From NCBI GenBank assembly GCA_016650435.1, contig JAENVT010000555.1:1-10748 (forward strand): a stretch of DNA of 10,748 nucleotides, written 5' to 3'. The position numbers were made by a program, and so were the translations under genes. Source of the stretch: Ilumatobacteraceae bacterium. Lineage in GTDB: Bacteria; Actinomycetota; Acidimicrobiia; Acidimicrobiales; Ilumatobacteraceae. Positions 1 through 6,135 of this stretch are shown piece by piece; the first letter of the stretch is position 1, and every line of letters begins with the position of its first letter. The notes below the pieces were generated by a model that saw only the letters and a list, made by a program, of their open reading frames with translations, did no database searches and was not told the origin of the DNA.

Positions 1-2
1 CG

Positions 3-359
3 ACACCCAACGTCGATGCGATGGCGAGCAGCGGATTCCTGTACTCGCTGGCCATACAGCAGCCGTGGTACGAGTTGACGTTCGGCGGAATCCTGGCGAT
101 CGAGAACCAAATTCCGGCGGCGTACATCAAGGTCGTCGACGCCTTCAAGGCTCACTACACCGACATCCTGCAACCCGACGACTACGCCTTCCACACGATT
201 CACATCACCGTCGACGAAGACCACGGCGGTCATGTCGGCGAGTTCGCCGAGCAGTACCTCGACACCGATGCCAAGCGGCGTGCAGCCCGCGCCGCGTACT
301 TCGCCGGTGCCGAACTGACCCGGCGATGCTGGGACAACCTCACCGAGTGCAACTGGTAG
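3..359 (+). CDS. Haem-oxygenase-like di-iron oxidase (iron-containing redox enzyme family), C-terminal part
   Basis: The frame is open from the left edge to a TAG at 357-359, so the gene begins outside the window and the ATG at 21 is probably internal. Counting from that ATG, the protein has a His61-x3-Asp65-x2-His68 motif (HITVDEDH) and a Glu28 about 33 residues before it. Spacing of this kind (Glu, then HxxxDxxH) is known from CADD-like haem-oxygenase-fold di-iron oxidases, where these residues bind the second iron; the other two ligands would lie upstream of the window. Such enzymes use O2 for oxidations including N-oxygenation, C-C scission and para-aminobenzoate formation. The substrate here cannot be told. 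It reads toward the aromatic-catabolism regulator, but 183 bases with a strong inverted repeat separate them, so co-transcription is uncertain. Confidence 0.72.
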   Translation, partial: TPNVDAMASSGFLYSLAIQQPWYELTFGGILAIENQIPAAYIKVVDAFKAHYTDILQPDDYAFHTIHITVDEDHGGHVGEFAEQYLDTDAKRRAARAAYFAGAELTRRCWDNLTECNW

Positions 360-403
360 CTGTGCAGACCGGCCGCGTAACCTCGTCGCATCGCGGACTG
401 ACT

Positions 404-472
404 GCTTGGTGTTTGTGTAAGCCGATATGTCCCCGTTCGCGCGGTTGCTTACACAGACTCGGGCAACCAAGC
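404..472. repeat. Nested inverted repeat between the oxidase and IclR genes
   Basis: Two perfect inverted repeats are nested. The inner one is TGTGTAAGC (414-422) with GCTTACACA (447-455), separated by 24 bases. The outer one is GCTTGGT (404-410) with ACCAAGC (466-472). The spacers between outer and inner arms are 3 and 10 bases, so the centres are offset by 3.5 bases. As RNA it would form a long two-part stem and could end the oxidase transcript, though no T-run follows. As DNA it could hold four half-sites for a dimeric or tetrameric regulator such as the adjacent IclR protein. The sequence does not decide between these. Confidence 0.55.
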
Positions 473-505
473 GTGCGAGATCTGGAGTATCGAGGGTGGG
501 CGTCA

Positions 506-526
506 CTGTTCCGCTGAGTGAAACAG
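506..526. promoter_or_regulatory. Candidate IclR operator (imperfect palindrome)
   Basis: CTGTTCC (506-512) and GAAACAG (520-526) form a 7+7+7 palindrome in which six of seven arm positions match. It lies directly upstream of the probable -10 element of the iclR-type gene, where an autorepressing IclR protein would be expected to bind. Similarity to a specific published operator was not established; this is inference from position and symmetry. Confidence 0.35.
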
Positions 527-529
527 GAC

Positions 530-535
530 TAACTT
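530..535 (+). promoter_or_regulatory. Probable -10 element of the IclR gene (leaderless start)
   Basis: TAACTT fits the actinobacterial TAnnnT -10 pattern. It ends 7 bases before the ATG at 543, so transcription would begin at or next to the start codon. No convincing -35 hexamer is seen at the usual distance. Confidence 0.4.
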
Positions 536-542
536 GTCGCCA

Positions 543-1322
543 ATGGGTGTCAAGAGCGAGTCACCGGAATCGGCGGTGGCCAGGGCATTGTCGCTGCTCA
601 CGGCATTCACGTTCGTCGATCCGGTACTCGGGGTTTCCGAACTCGGACGGCGGGTCAAGTTGCCGAAGAGCACCGTTCATCGCCTGTTGAGCATCCTGGT
701 CGCAGAAGGATTCGTCGAGCGCACGGCCGGCGATCGCTATCGGCTGAGCCTGAAGCTGTACGAGATCGGTCAGGAAGTCGTCAGCAGCCGGGTCCTACGC
801 CAGGTCGGCCACGTGCCGTTGGAGAAGTTGCACAACGACAGCAACGAGGCCACGCACCTCGCCGTTCTCTCGGGTCCCGATGTCGTTTACCTCGACCGGC
901 TGGAGAGCCCGCAGATGATGGGGTTGTTCACCAAGGTCGGCCGGCGGCGCTCGGCGCACGCCACGTCGTCGGGCAAAGTGCTGCTTGCGTACGGCTCGCA
1001 GGCTGACGTCGACGACGCGATAGCCGGGGGACTCCCCCGCCTCGGCCCGCGCACCATCACAACCCGCACCCGTTTGAATCAGGCACTTGCCGAGGTTCGC
1101 AAGGCCGGCTATGCGATCAGTACCGACGAGGCCGCGCCGGGCGTTGTGTCAATCGCCGCGCCGATCTTCGACCGCCTCGGCGCGTGCGTCGCCTCGGTGT
1201 CAGTCGCCGGCCCGTTGATCCGGATGTCGGAGGATCGCCACGAACAATTGGCGCGGATGGTCGTGCGCACTGCAGCGGAGATATCGAAGGCGCTGGTCAA
1301 CGACCCGGCTTCGATCCGCTGA
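543..1322 (+). CDS. IclR-family transcriptional regulator
   Basis: The 259-residue protein has the two-domain IclR layout. A winged helix-turn-helix lies at about residues 10-75, with the recognition region LPKSTVHRLLSILVAEGFVE at 40-59. An effector-binding domain follows to about residue 250, including the family-typical RRRSAHATSSGKVLLAY segment. Length matches the family norm of about 250-270. The ATG at 543 is preferred because TAACTT sits 7 bases upstream; an in-frame TTG at 534, with AGGA 5 bases before it, is a possible longer start. IclR proteins often control aromatic catabolism (MhpR, PobR, PcaR), so control of the hydratase-decarboxylase genes downstream is likely, though the effector is unknown. 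The 3' end overlaps the convergent [2Fe-2S] gene by 26 bases. Confidence 0.93.
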   Translation: MGVKSESPESAVARALSLLTAFTFVDPVLGVSELGRRVKLPKSTVHRLLSILVAEGFVERTAGDRYRLSLKLYEIGQEVVSSRVLRQVGHVPLEKLHNDSNEATHLAVLSGPDVVYLDRLESPQMMGLFTKVGRRRSAHATSSGKVLLAYGSQADVDDAIAGGLPRLGPRTITTRTRLNQALAEVRKAGYAISTDEAAPGVVSIAAPIFDRLGACVASVSVAGPLIRMSEDRHEQLARMVVRTAAEISKALVNDPASIR

Positions 1323-1554
1323 CGATCGAGACCCCGTCGAGCGACGTGGAAGGCACGAGACACAATCGGGTCGGCACGCCGTCGACGAGCGACTCGCAGG
1401 TGCCGCACAAGCCGCTCTCGCAACCGCGCTTCGGTCGGTCGTGCTTCGCGAGGAAGCGAATGGCGAACAGGGCCGACACGTCGGACCATGTGGCGAACGA
1501 GAAGTCGAGGCCGTCGATTTCGAAGGTCACTTCTTGTTTGAAGGCCTTGGTCAC
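1297..1554 (-). CDS. Stand-alone [2Fe-2S] protein (small ferredoxin-like domain)
   Basis: This 85-residue protein carries Cys45-x4-Cys50-x2-Cys53-x11-Cys65 (GCESGLCGTC, then DGVPTRLC). That spacing is the cluster-binding pattern of the N-terminal [2Fe-2S] domain of CoxS/xanthine dehydrogenase small subunits, and is close to HcnA-type electron-transfer subunits. It differs from plant-type ferredoxins, whose last cysteine lies much further on. The second, helical iron-sulfur domain of CoxS is absent, so the protein is a single domain. The start is GTG at 1554 with TACTGT 6 bases upstream. It is convergent with the iclR-type gene and divergent from the hydratase gene. A role as electron carrier for an oxygenase, or in reactivating a ring-cleavage dioxygenase as XylT does, is conjecture. 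Confidence 0.8.
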   Translation of the reverse strand: MTKAFKQEVTFEIDGLDFSFATWSDVSALFAIRFLAKHDRPKRGCESGLCGTCESLVDGVPTRLCLVPSTSLDGVSIVSGSKPGR

Positions 1555-1560
1555 CGGCTC

Positions 1561-1590
1561 ACAGTACGGCGCTGATCCGTTCTCGAGTCA
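1561..1590 (-). promoter_or_regulatory. Probable promoter of the [2Fe-2S] gene
   Basis: Read on the minus strand, TGACTC (complement of 1585-1590) serves as a -35, then 18 bases, then TACTGT (complement of 1561-1566) as a -10, then 6 bases to the GTG at 1554. The transcript would be leaderless. The 104-base gap to the divergent hydratase gene also contains a six-base inverted repeat, CGCTGA (1570-1575) with TCAGCG (1588-1593), which overlaps this promoter and could be an operator. Confidence 0.4.
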
Positions 1591-1658
1591 GCGATGTGTC
1601 CCGCCCGCCGGAACGACAGCTTGGCGACATCAACGGCGGTAGATGAAGATGCACGGCG

Positions 1659-2447
1659 ATGAGCCTCAGCCCGGCCGACGTCAATCTCTATGGCGACGAG
1701 TTGTACGCGGCGCTCGTCGACCTGCGGACGGTGCCGAACCTGCGCGACCGGGCACACGGCATCGACATCACTGACGCGTACCGCATCCAGTCGCGCATGG
1801 TTCAGCGCCGAATTGATGCTGGTGAGACGATCGTCGGCAAGAAGGTCGGCGCAACCAGCGCGGCGGTGATGACCTTGCTTGGTCTCGACGAGCCCGATTT
1901 CGGACAGCTGCTCAGCGGCATGGTGTACAGCGATGGCGACACCATCAAACTCGATTCGCTGATCCAGCCTCGCGCCGAGGGCGAGATCGCCTTCGTGTTG
2001 AAGCACGATCTTGCCGGTCCGGGGGTCACCGCGGTCGATGTGCTGCGAGCGACGGACTACGTCGTGCCGTGTTTCGAGATCGTTGATTCGCGCATCGACA
2101 ACTGGGACATCAAAGTCGTCGACACCATCGCCGACAATGCGTCGTGCGGCGTCTTCGTGTTGGGCATCCATCGCCAGGATCCTCTCGAGGTCGACTTGGC
2201 GCTGACCGGTATGACCATCGAAGTGGATGGCGAGTTGGTCGCCACCGGAGCCGGCGCGGCGGTGAAGGGTTCGCCGGTGAACTCGTTGATCTGGTTGGCC
2301 AACACGCTCGGCGCCCTCGGCATCACGTGCAGGGCCGGCGAGGTGATCCTCACCGGCTCGCTGTCGACAATGGTCTGGGTCAAGACTCCGCAGCGGCTGA
2401 CGTGCGAGTTCGGCGGACTTGGCAGCTGCAGCGTGACGTTCGAGTAG
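1659..2447 (+). CDS. dmpE: 2-oxopent-4-enoate (2-keto-4-pentenoate) hydratase
   Basis: The enzyme adds water to 2-hydroxypenta-2,4-dienoate to give 4-hydroxy-2-oxovalerate, the second of the four lower meta-cleavage steps encoded here. The 262-residue length is normal. The metal-binding acids known from MhpD appear as Glu107 and Glu109 (QPRAEGEIAF) and Glu140 (PCFEIVDSR); Lys61 in GKKVG is also conserved. The order of conserved blocks (GDELY, GKKVGATS, DFGQL, DNASCGVFVLG, TGAGAA, AGEVILTGSL) matches DmpE/XylJ more closely than the related decarboxylase. The ATG at 1659 gives the family N-terminus; only a weak GAAG lies about 10 bases upstream. The next gene starts 11 bases after its stop, so the two are co-transcribed. 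Confidence 0.94.
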   Translation: MSLSPADVNLYGDELYAALVDLRTVPNLRDRAHGIDITDAYRIQSRMVQRRIDAGETIVGKKVGATSAAVMTLLGLDEPDFGQLLSGMVYSDGDTIKLDSLIQPRAEGEIAFVLKHDLAGPGVTAVDVLRATDYVVPCFEIVDSRIDNWDIKVVDTIADNASCGVFVLGIHRQDPLEVDLALTGMTIEVDGELVATGAGAAVKGSPVNSLIWLANTLGALGITCRAGEVILTGSLSTMVWVKTPQRLTCEFGGLGSCSVTFE

Positions 2448-2458
2448 GGAGCACAGAC

Positions 2459-3244
2459 ATGGCACTTTCGGAATCGATCATCTCCGAGTTGGCCACCATC
2501 ATCGACGACGCCCAGCGAGACGCATCCGACATCGTCAAGCTCACCGACAGTCGACCCGAGATGGACGTGGCCGATGGCTATGCGGTGCAGGCCGAGTTGT
2601 CTCGGCGCTGGCAGGCCAACGGTAGACGCCTCACCGGCTACAAGGGCGGCTTGACGTCGAAGGCAAAAATGGTGCAGATGGGATTGGAGACACCGGTCTT
2701 CGGCGTGTTGATGGGCGACACGTGCGTGCCCGACGGCGACGTGGTCGACATGACCCAGCTGATCCATCCGAAGGTTGAGGCCGAGATCGCGTTCGTCACA
2801 TCGCGGGAGTTGGCCGGCGATGTCTCGATCGACGAGGTGCTGGCCGCGACTGAATTCGTCCAGCCCGCGATCGAGGTGATCGATTCGCGATTCAAGGACT
2901 TCAAGTTCGACATCCAGAGCGTCATTGCCGACAACACGTCTGCCGCCCGGTACGTCGTCGGCGGCGCGCCGCGGCGACCGGAGGGCCTCGACCTGCGGTT
3001 GCTCGGGGTGGTCATGGAGCGCAATGGCGAGGTGGTCGGGACCGCTGCCGGCGCGGCGGTGATGGGTCATCCCGCGGCCTCGGTCGTCGCCCTTGTGCGG
3101 TGGCTGGCCGATCGCGGACAGGCACTGCCGGCCGGCAGCCTGGTGATGACCGGCGGTGTCACAGAGGCGATAGCCGTGCACGCCGGCGATCATGTGACCG
3201 CTCGCGTTCAGGATCTGGGCACAGTCGGAGTGCGCTTCAAATAG
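2459..3244 (+). CDS. dmpH: 4-oxalocrotonate decarboxylase
   Basis: The enzyme decarboxylates 4-oxalocrotonate to 2-hydroxypentadienoate and, in known systems, works as a complex with the hydratase encoded just upstream. The 261-residue protein is a paralogue of that hydratase, with metal ligands Glu107 and Glu109 (HPKVEAEIAF) and Glu139 (AIEVIDSR). Features typical of DmpH/XylI are GLTSKAKMVQMG, FKDFKFD, VMERNGEVV and GHPAASV. The ATG at 2459 has a good Shine-Dalgarno, AGGGAG (2446-2451), which overlaps the hydratase stop. The presence of this enzyme indicates the oxidative (4-oxalocrotonate) branch of meta-cleavage, used for catechol or 2-aminophenol type ring products. Its stop is 3 bases from that of the convergent kinase gene, leaving no room for a separate terminator. 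Confidence 0.94.
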   Translation: MALSESIISELATIIDDAQRDASDIVKLTDSRPEMDVADGYAVQAELSRRWQANGRRLTGYKGGLTSKAKMVQMGLETPVFGVLMGDTCVPDGDVVDMTQLIHPKVEAEIAFVTSRELAGDVSIDEVLAATEFVQPAIEVIDSRFKDFKFDIQSVIADNTSAARYVVGGAPRRPEGLDLRLLGVVMERNGEVVGTAAGAAVMGHPAASVVALVRWLADRGQALPAGSLVMTGGVTEAIAVHAGDHVTARVQDLGTVGVRFK

Positions 3245-3247
3245 CGA

Positions 3248-4186
3248 TCACTCGAGAAAGTCCGACATACGTTCGTCTGTCAGACGAAGCGTGTCGAGAT
3301 CGCCGAGAAACGCGTTGTATCCCAGGTGCACGAGGCCGATGTGCAGAGAACAGCAACGCAGCCGGTCACTGAAGTTCGGCACCTCCAGGCCCATGTCGCC
3401 GTAGTGGTCGAGCGCCATCGAGACGATGTCGATGTGTTCGATCGCCGCATACCACGGCGACCAGAACACGAACGTCGCCAGCTCGTAGACGAAGTCACCA
3501 TAGATCGAGCAACCCCAGTCGAACAGCGAAGTCAGACGCCCCTCGGTGACGAGCGCATTGCGATTCAGCAGATCGTTGTGAACGAGGAACCGCGGACCGG
3601 GGAAGGCCTGGGCGAGCTCGAGCATCTGGGCGTACCCGTCGTTGAAGCTCCGATCACCTTGCGGTGAATCCATCAACAACTGCTTCCATCCATGTGTCCG
3701 AGAATCGGGCTGATCGTGCGAGACCGCGGCCAGGAAGTCGGCCCATGTGCCATGCGGTGCGTTGCCGGCATGGTTCCATGGCCCATGGCCAGTCGTCGCC
3801 GAGATGTCGGCCCGGCGCAACGCATCGAGCGTTGTCAGCACGGACGGTGCAACCTCGACCCATTCGGACTCGTCGAGCTGTTCCAACGGCGTCCCACGGC
3901 CTCTCGTCGACACGCAATACCAAGCACCGAATGCCTCATCGATCTCGATGACCTGTGGGATCGGCAGGTCGCGCGCTGCGAAACGCGCCGCAATCCTGTC
4001 GCGCTGGAAATCGTCGAGGTGACGTCCGAACCGAATGACCATCTCGCTTTCGTTCAGCATGAAGCCGAAGCAGCGCGACCACGCGCCTTCGCCGACATAT
4101 TCGACATCGTCGCCGTCGGTGCCGAATCGTTTCTCGAGGAAGGCCTGCGCGTCCGTCAGCTCCACACGTGGCAGTGGTTCCAGCAC
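3248..4186 (-). CDS. Aminoglycoside phosphotransferase-like kinase, resembling hygromycin phosphotransferase
   Basis: The 312-residue protein has the APH/choline-kinase fold. A nucleotide-loop-like VGEGAWSRCF lies at 31-40. The catalytic loop HNDLLNRN at 203-210 supplies Asp205 and Asn210. The metal-binding Asp223 is in FDWGCSIYGD. The stretch after it (YELATFVFWSPW, then AAIEH) closely resembles the Aph(4)/Hph hygromycin kinases, which run HGDFGSNN, IDWSEAMFGD and ANIFFWRPW. Hph is slightly longer (about 341 residues). The GTG start at 4186 is 9 bases after the stop of the preceding gene and has TAGCAT 6 bases upstream, so an internal leaderless promoter is possible. It is the last gene of a three-gene run. 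Activity on an aminoglycoside, a sugar or another alcohol cannot be told. Confidence 0.85.
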   Translation of the reverse strand: MLEPLPRVELTDAQAFLEKRFGTDGDDVEYVGEGAWSRCFGFMLNESEMVIRFGRHLDDFQRDRIAARFAARDLPIPQVIEIDEAFGAWYCVSTRGRGTPLEQLDESEWVEVAPSVLTTLDALRRADISATTGHGPWNHAGNAPHGTWADFLAAVSHDQPDSRTHGWKQLLMDSPQGDRSFNDGYAQMLELAQAFPGPRFLVHNDLLNRNALVTEGRLTSLFDWGCSIYGDFVYELATFVFWSPWYAAIEHIDIVSMALDHYGDMGLEVPNFSDRLRCCSLHIGLVHLGYNAFLGDLDTLRLTDERMSDFLE

Positions 4187-4195
4187 CGTTCGATG

Positions 4196-4711
4196 CTACG
4201 GCGATGTGTGCGGCTGGGCGTTGTGCATTCTGACCATGCTGAAGTCGAACCCACTGGCCAGGACAACCTCGTACAGCGGCCAGAGGTTGGGCACGATCCG
4301 CAACTCGATTGCGGCATCGACGTGTGCGACAAGGAGGTCGCCCATCGGTGTCATCGACGTAGGCACAATCTCGGTGGACGCGATCCATTGACCGTTCGCG
4401 TCTTCCCACGGCGAGAACGCTGCACCATCGAACTCGTACCGATAGATCTGCGCGGCACGCATCCGTTCGAGCCAGTCTGATTCGATCGCGTGGATGCGCA
4501 GCGCGGGCGTCGTGAAGCGCGCTTGAAACGCGGCGCGCTCGCCCTCGTGCAACGGGAAGACCGCTACTCGCGGACACTCGCGAGGGAACCAATACAGCGG
4601 CGCATGCTCGCGATCGATCGCCCACACCCGCGGTGGGTGTGCCGGATTTGTTCGCGGCACGTGGGGCACGAACCGCTCGATGTTGGGATCTTCACTGAAG
4701 TGGTACAACAC
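4196..4711 (-). CDS. DUF6886 family protein
   Basis: This 171-residue protein begins MLYHFSEDPNIERFVPHVP and continues with VWAIDREHAPLYWFPRECPRV, both characteristic of the uncharacterised DUF6886 family. The beginning of the protein also recalls ADP-ribosyl-transfer-like 'LYHFT' folds, but I see no supporting catalytic set and do not assign that activity. The start is GTG at 4711, three bases after the TAG of the DinB-type gene, so the two are co-transcribed and probably translationally coupled. Function is unknown. Neighbours in other genomes would be the best guide; here it lies between a DinB protein and a kinase. Confidence 0.82.
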   Translation of the reverse strand: MLYHFSEDPNIERFVPHVPRTNPAHPPRVWAIDREHAPLYWFPRECPRVAVFPLHEGERAAFQARFTTPALRIHAIESDWLERMRAAQIYRYEFDGAAFSPWEDANGQWIASTEIVPTSMTPMGDLLVAHVDAAIELRIVPNLWPLYEVVLASGFDFSMVRMHNAQPHTSP

Positions 4712-4714
4712 CGA

Positions 4715-5254
4715 CTACTCGCCGGTCTGGCCGTCCACCGACTCGCGCAGGAGGTCGGCATGGCCGTTGTGCCGCGCGTACTCCTCGATCATGTGGACCA
4801 CGATCCATCGCAAGCTCGGTGAGCCACCGTCGGGCCAGGTGCGCTTTGCGAGCTGATCCATCCCGCCGTTGGGCAATGCCTCCGCGACCAGAGCGCGGGA
4901 GTTGGTCACGGCGTCCTGCCAGAGCGTCAGGAGCTGCTCAGGGGAGTCGTCGGCCGCCGAATGCCACTCCCAGTCGGGGTCAGCCGTCCAGTCCACCGCG
5001 TCCCACGGCGGCTGCTTGTCTCGCTCGAACAGCACGCCGGAGAACCAGTCGGACTCGACGTAGGCCATGTGCTTGAGCAACCCTGCGAGGGTCATCGACG
5101 AGAGACCAACGGTCGCATTGAGACCAGCCGAATCAAGTCCCGCGCACTTCCACGCCAAGGTCGCTCGCTGGTAGTCGAGGAAGCCCAGGAGAGTCGCGGC
5201 CTCGTCGCCCGCTGCGGGAGGTTCGGGGCGACCATGCTCGTCCACGTCGGTCAT
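4715..5254 (-). CDS. DinB/DUF664 family protein
   Basis: The 179-residue protein has the DUF664 signatures: GLSSMTLAGLLKHMAYVESDWF in the middle and WIVVHMIEEYARHNGHADLL near the C-terminus, ending VDGQTGE. DinB-like proteins are four-helix bundles that bind a metal through three histidines; His residues in LLKHMA, VVHMI and RHNGHAD fit this. Several actinobacterial members are thiol-dependent S-transferases (mycothiol or bacillithiol), though whether this one is cannot be told. The open frame runs upstream to 5446, but the ATG at 5254 is chosen because it gives the normal family length and has TAGATT 8 bases upstream. It is the first gene of the minus-strand run. Confidence 0.88.
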   Translation of the reverse strand: MTDVDEHGRPEPPAAGDEAATLLGFLDYQRATLAWKCAGLDSAGLNATVGLSSMTLAGLLKHMAYVESDWFSGVLFERDKQPPWDAVDWTADPDWEWHSAADDSPEQLLTLWQDAVTNSRALVAEALPNGGMDQLAKRTWPDGGSPSLRWIVVHMIEEYARHNGHADLLRESVDGQTGE

Positions 5255-5262
5255 CGCCGGTG

Positions 5263-5268
5263 AATCTA
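5263..5268 (-). promoter_or_regulatory. Probable -10 element of the DinB operon
   Basis: TAGATT on the minus strand ends 8 bases before the ATG at 5254 and fits TAnnnT. The 60-base divergent gap to the next plus-strand gene also contains the direct repeat GAATCTA (5262-5268 and 5303-5309), one copy next to each start codon. No clear -35 is seen. Confidence 0.35.
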
Positions 5269-5314
5269 GCGGCTCGGCGCATCCGCGGCTGCCGGGATAT
5301 GCGAATCTACGGCG

Positions 5315-6121
5315 ATGCCTAGCGATGCCGCGGCCGATGCACGAGTGCTGCTCGACGTGGCGCCCGATCAGTACGTCACGGAACGGGACCGAATGGTCAA
5401 ACAAGCGCGCGCGGCAAAGGATCGCGGAAGCGCGACCTTTTACCAATCGCTGAAGCGACCGACCGTGCCGCTGTGGGCCGTGCTGGCGGCCGGTGACGAC
5501 CCCAAAGCAGTGGACTCAGTCATGAAGGTGACGACCGAATTGGGTGACATCCAGGGCGGCTCCACCAAGGCCGCTGATCTCGCGGCTGCCACACAGCGCA
5601 GACGAAAGGCACTCGAAACGTTCGTCGATCGGGCCGTCAAGGCGCTGGCAAAGTGGGACACGGGTGCCGAGAAGCGACGCCCGGAGATTCGCAGCATCGT
5701 CGACCAGCTTTCGCGTCATCCGGACCTCGCCGAGAGCTGGGTGGACGCAACTTTGCGTGAACTGCCCGATAGCGACTTCGGGTTCGGCGCCATCGCGGAC
5801 ATGAGCGATGCCGAAATCTTCAAGCCCAAGCCGAAAGCCAAGCGATCTCCAAAGAGCGCAGGGCCGCCGTCCCAACCAGCACCCGATCGCGGCACCGATC
5901 GGGCGGCGCGAGCCGCGCAAGCGGAGCAGACGCGACAGGCGCGCAAGGATGTCGCAGGTGCGGTGCGCCAGCTCGCCACAGCAGAACGACGGCTCGACGC
6001 CGCCCGTGCCGCCATGGAAGACGCGACGGAAGAGCTGGCAGGAGCCGAAGACCAGCATGCGGCCGCCGAGCAACGTCACAAGAAGGCGACGGCTGAGCTC
6101 GCAGCCCTCCAAGACGCCTGA
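5315..6121 (+). CDS. Hypothetical protein with C-terminal coiled coil
   Basis: I do not recognise a named family, though the N-terminal pattern recurs in uncharacterised actinobacterial proteins: a 'PDxYVxxRDxxVKxxRAxxDR' helix followed by 'LKRPTVPLWAV' (about residues 17-55). A central helical region follows to about 165. Then comes a Lys/Pro/Ser-rich linker (KPKPKAKRSPKSAGPPSQPAP, about 170-190). The C-terminus, about 195-268, is an Ala/Glu/Gln/Arg-rich helix likely to form a coiled coil. There is no signal peptide or membrane segment, so it is probably cytoplasmic. The stop lies 14 bases before the flavoprotein gene, which has its own strong ribosome site, so the two are likely co-transcribed. 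Binding of nucleic acid or a structural role is possible but unsupported. Confidence 0.82.
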   Translation: MPSDAAADARVLLDVAPDQYVTERDRMVKQARAAKDRGSATFYQSLKRPTVPLWAVLAAGDDPKAVDSVMKVTTELGDIQGGSTKAADLAAATQRRRKALETFVDRAVKALAKWDTGAEKRRPEIRSIVDQLSRHPDLAESWVDATLRELPDSDFGFGAIADMSDAEIFKPKPKAKRSPKSAGPPSQPAPDRGTDRAARAAQAEQTRQARKDVAGAVRQLATAERRLDAARAAMEDATEELAGAEDQHAAAEQRHKKATAELAALQDA

Positions 6122-6135
6122 CCGTAGGAGTACAC

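Noticed and set aside
65..517. Plus-strand open frame of 150 codons at the left edge
   Set aside because: Arg-rich shadow of the di-iron oxidase frame running into the inverted-repeat gap.
1551..2465. Minus-strand open frame of 304 codons
   Set aside because: Opposite the hydratase, with a product of composition typical of an antisense frame and no motifs.
2057..3193. Minus-strand open frame of 378 codons opposite dmpE and dmpH
   Set aside because: Its product is low-complexity and rich in His, Arg and Asp with no recognisable domain. It is the complement of two well-identified enzymes in high-GC DNA, where long shadow frames are expected.
3245..3247. Terminator between dmpH and the kinase gene
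   Set aside because: Only three bases separate the two stop codons and no hairpin with a T-run is seen there.
3692..4480. Plus-strand open frame of 262 codons across the kinase and DUF6886 genes
   Set aside because: It spans two clear minus-strand genes and has no domain of its own.
5255..5446. N-terminal extension of the DinB protein to 5446
   Set aside because: The added 64 residues are not DinB-like and would overlap the start of the divergent coiled-coil gene; the ATG at 5254 gives normal family length.
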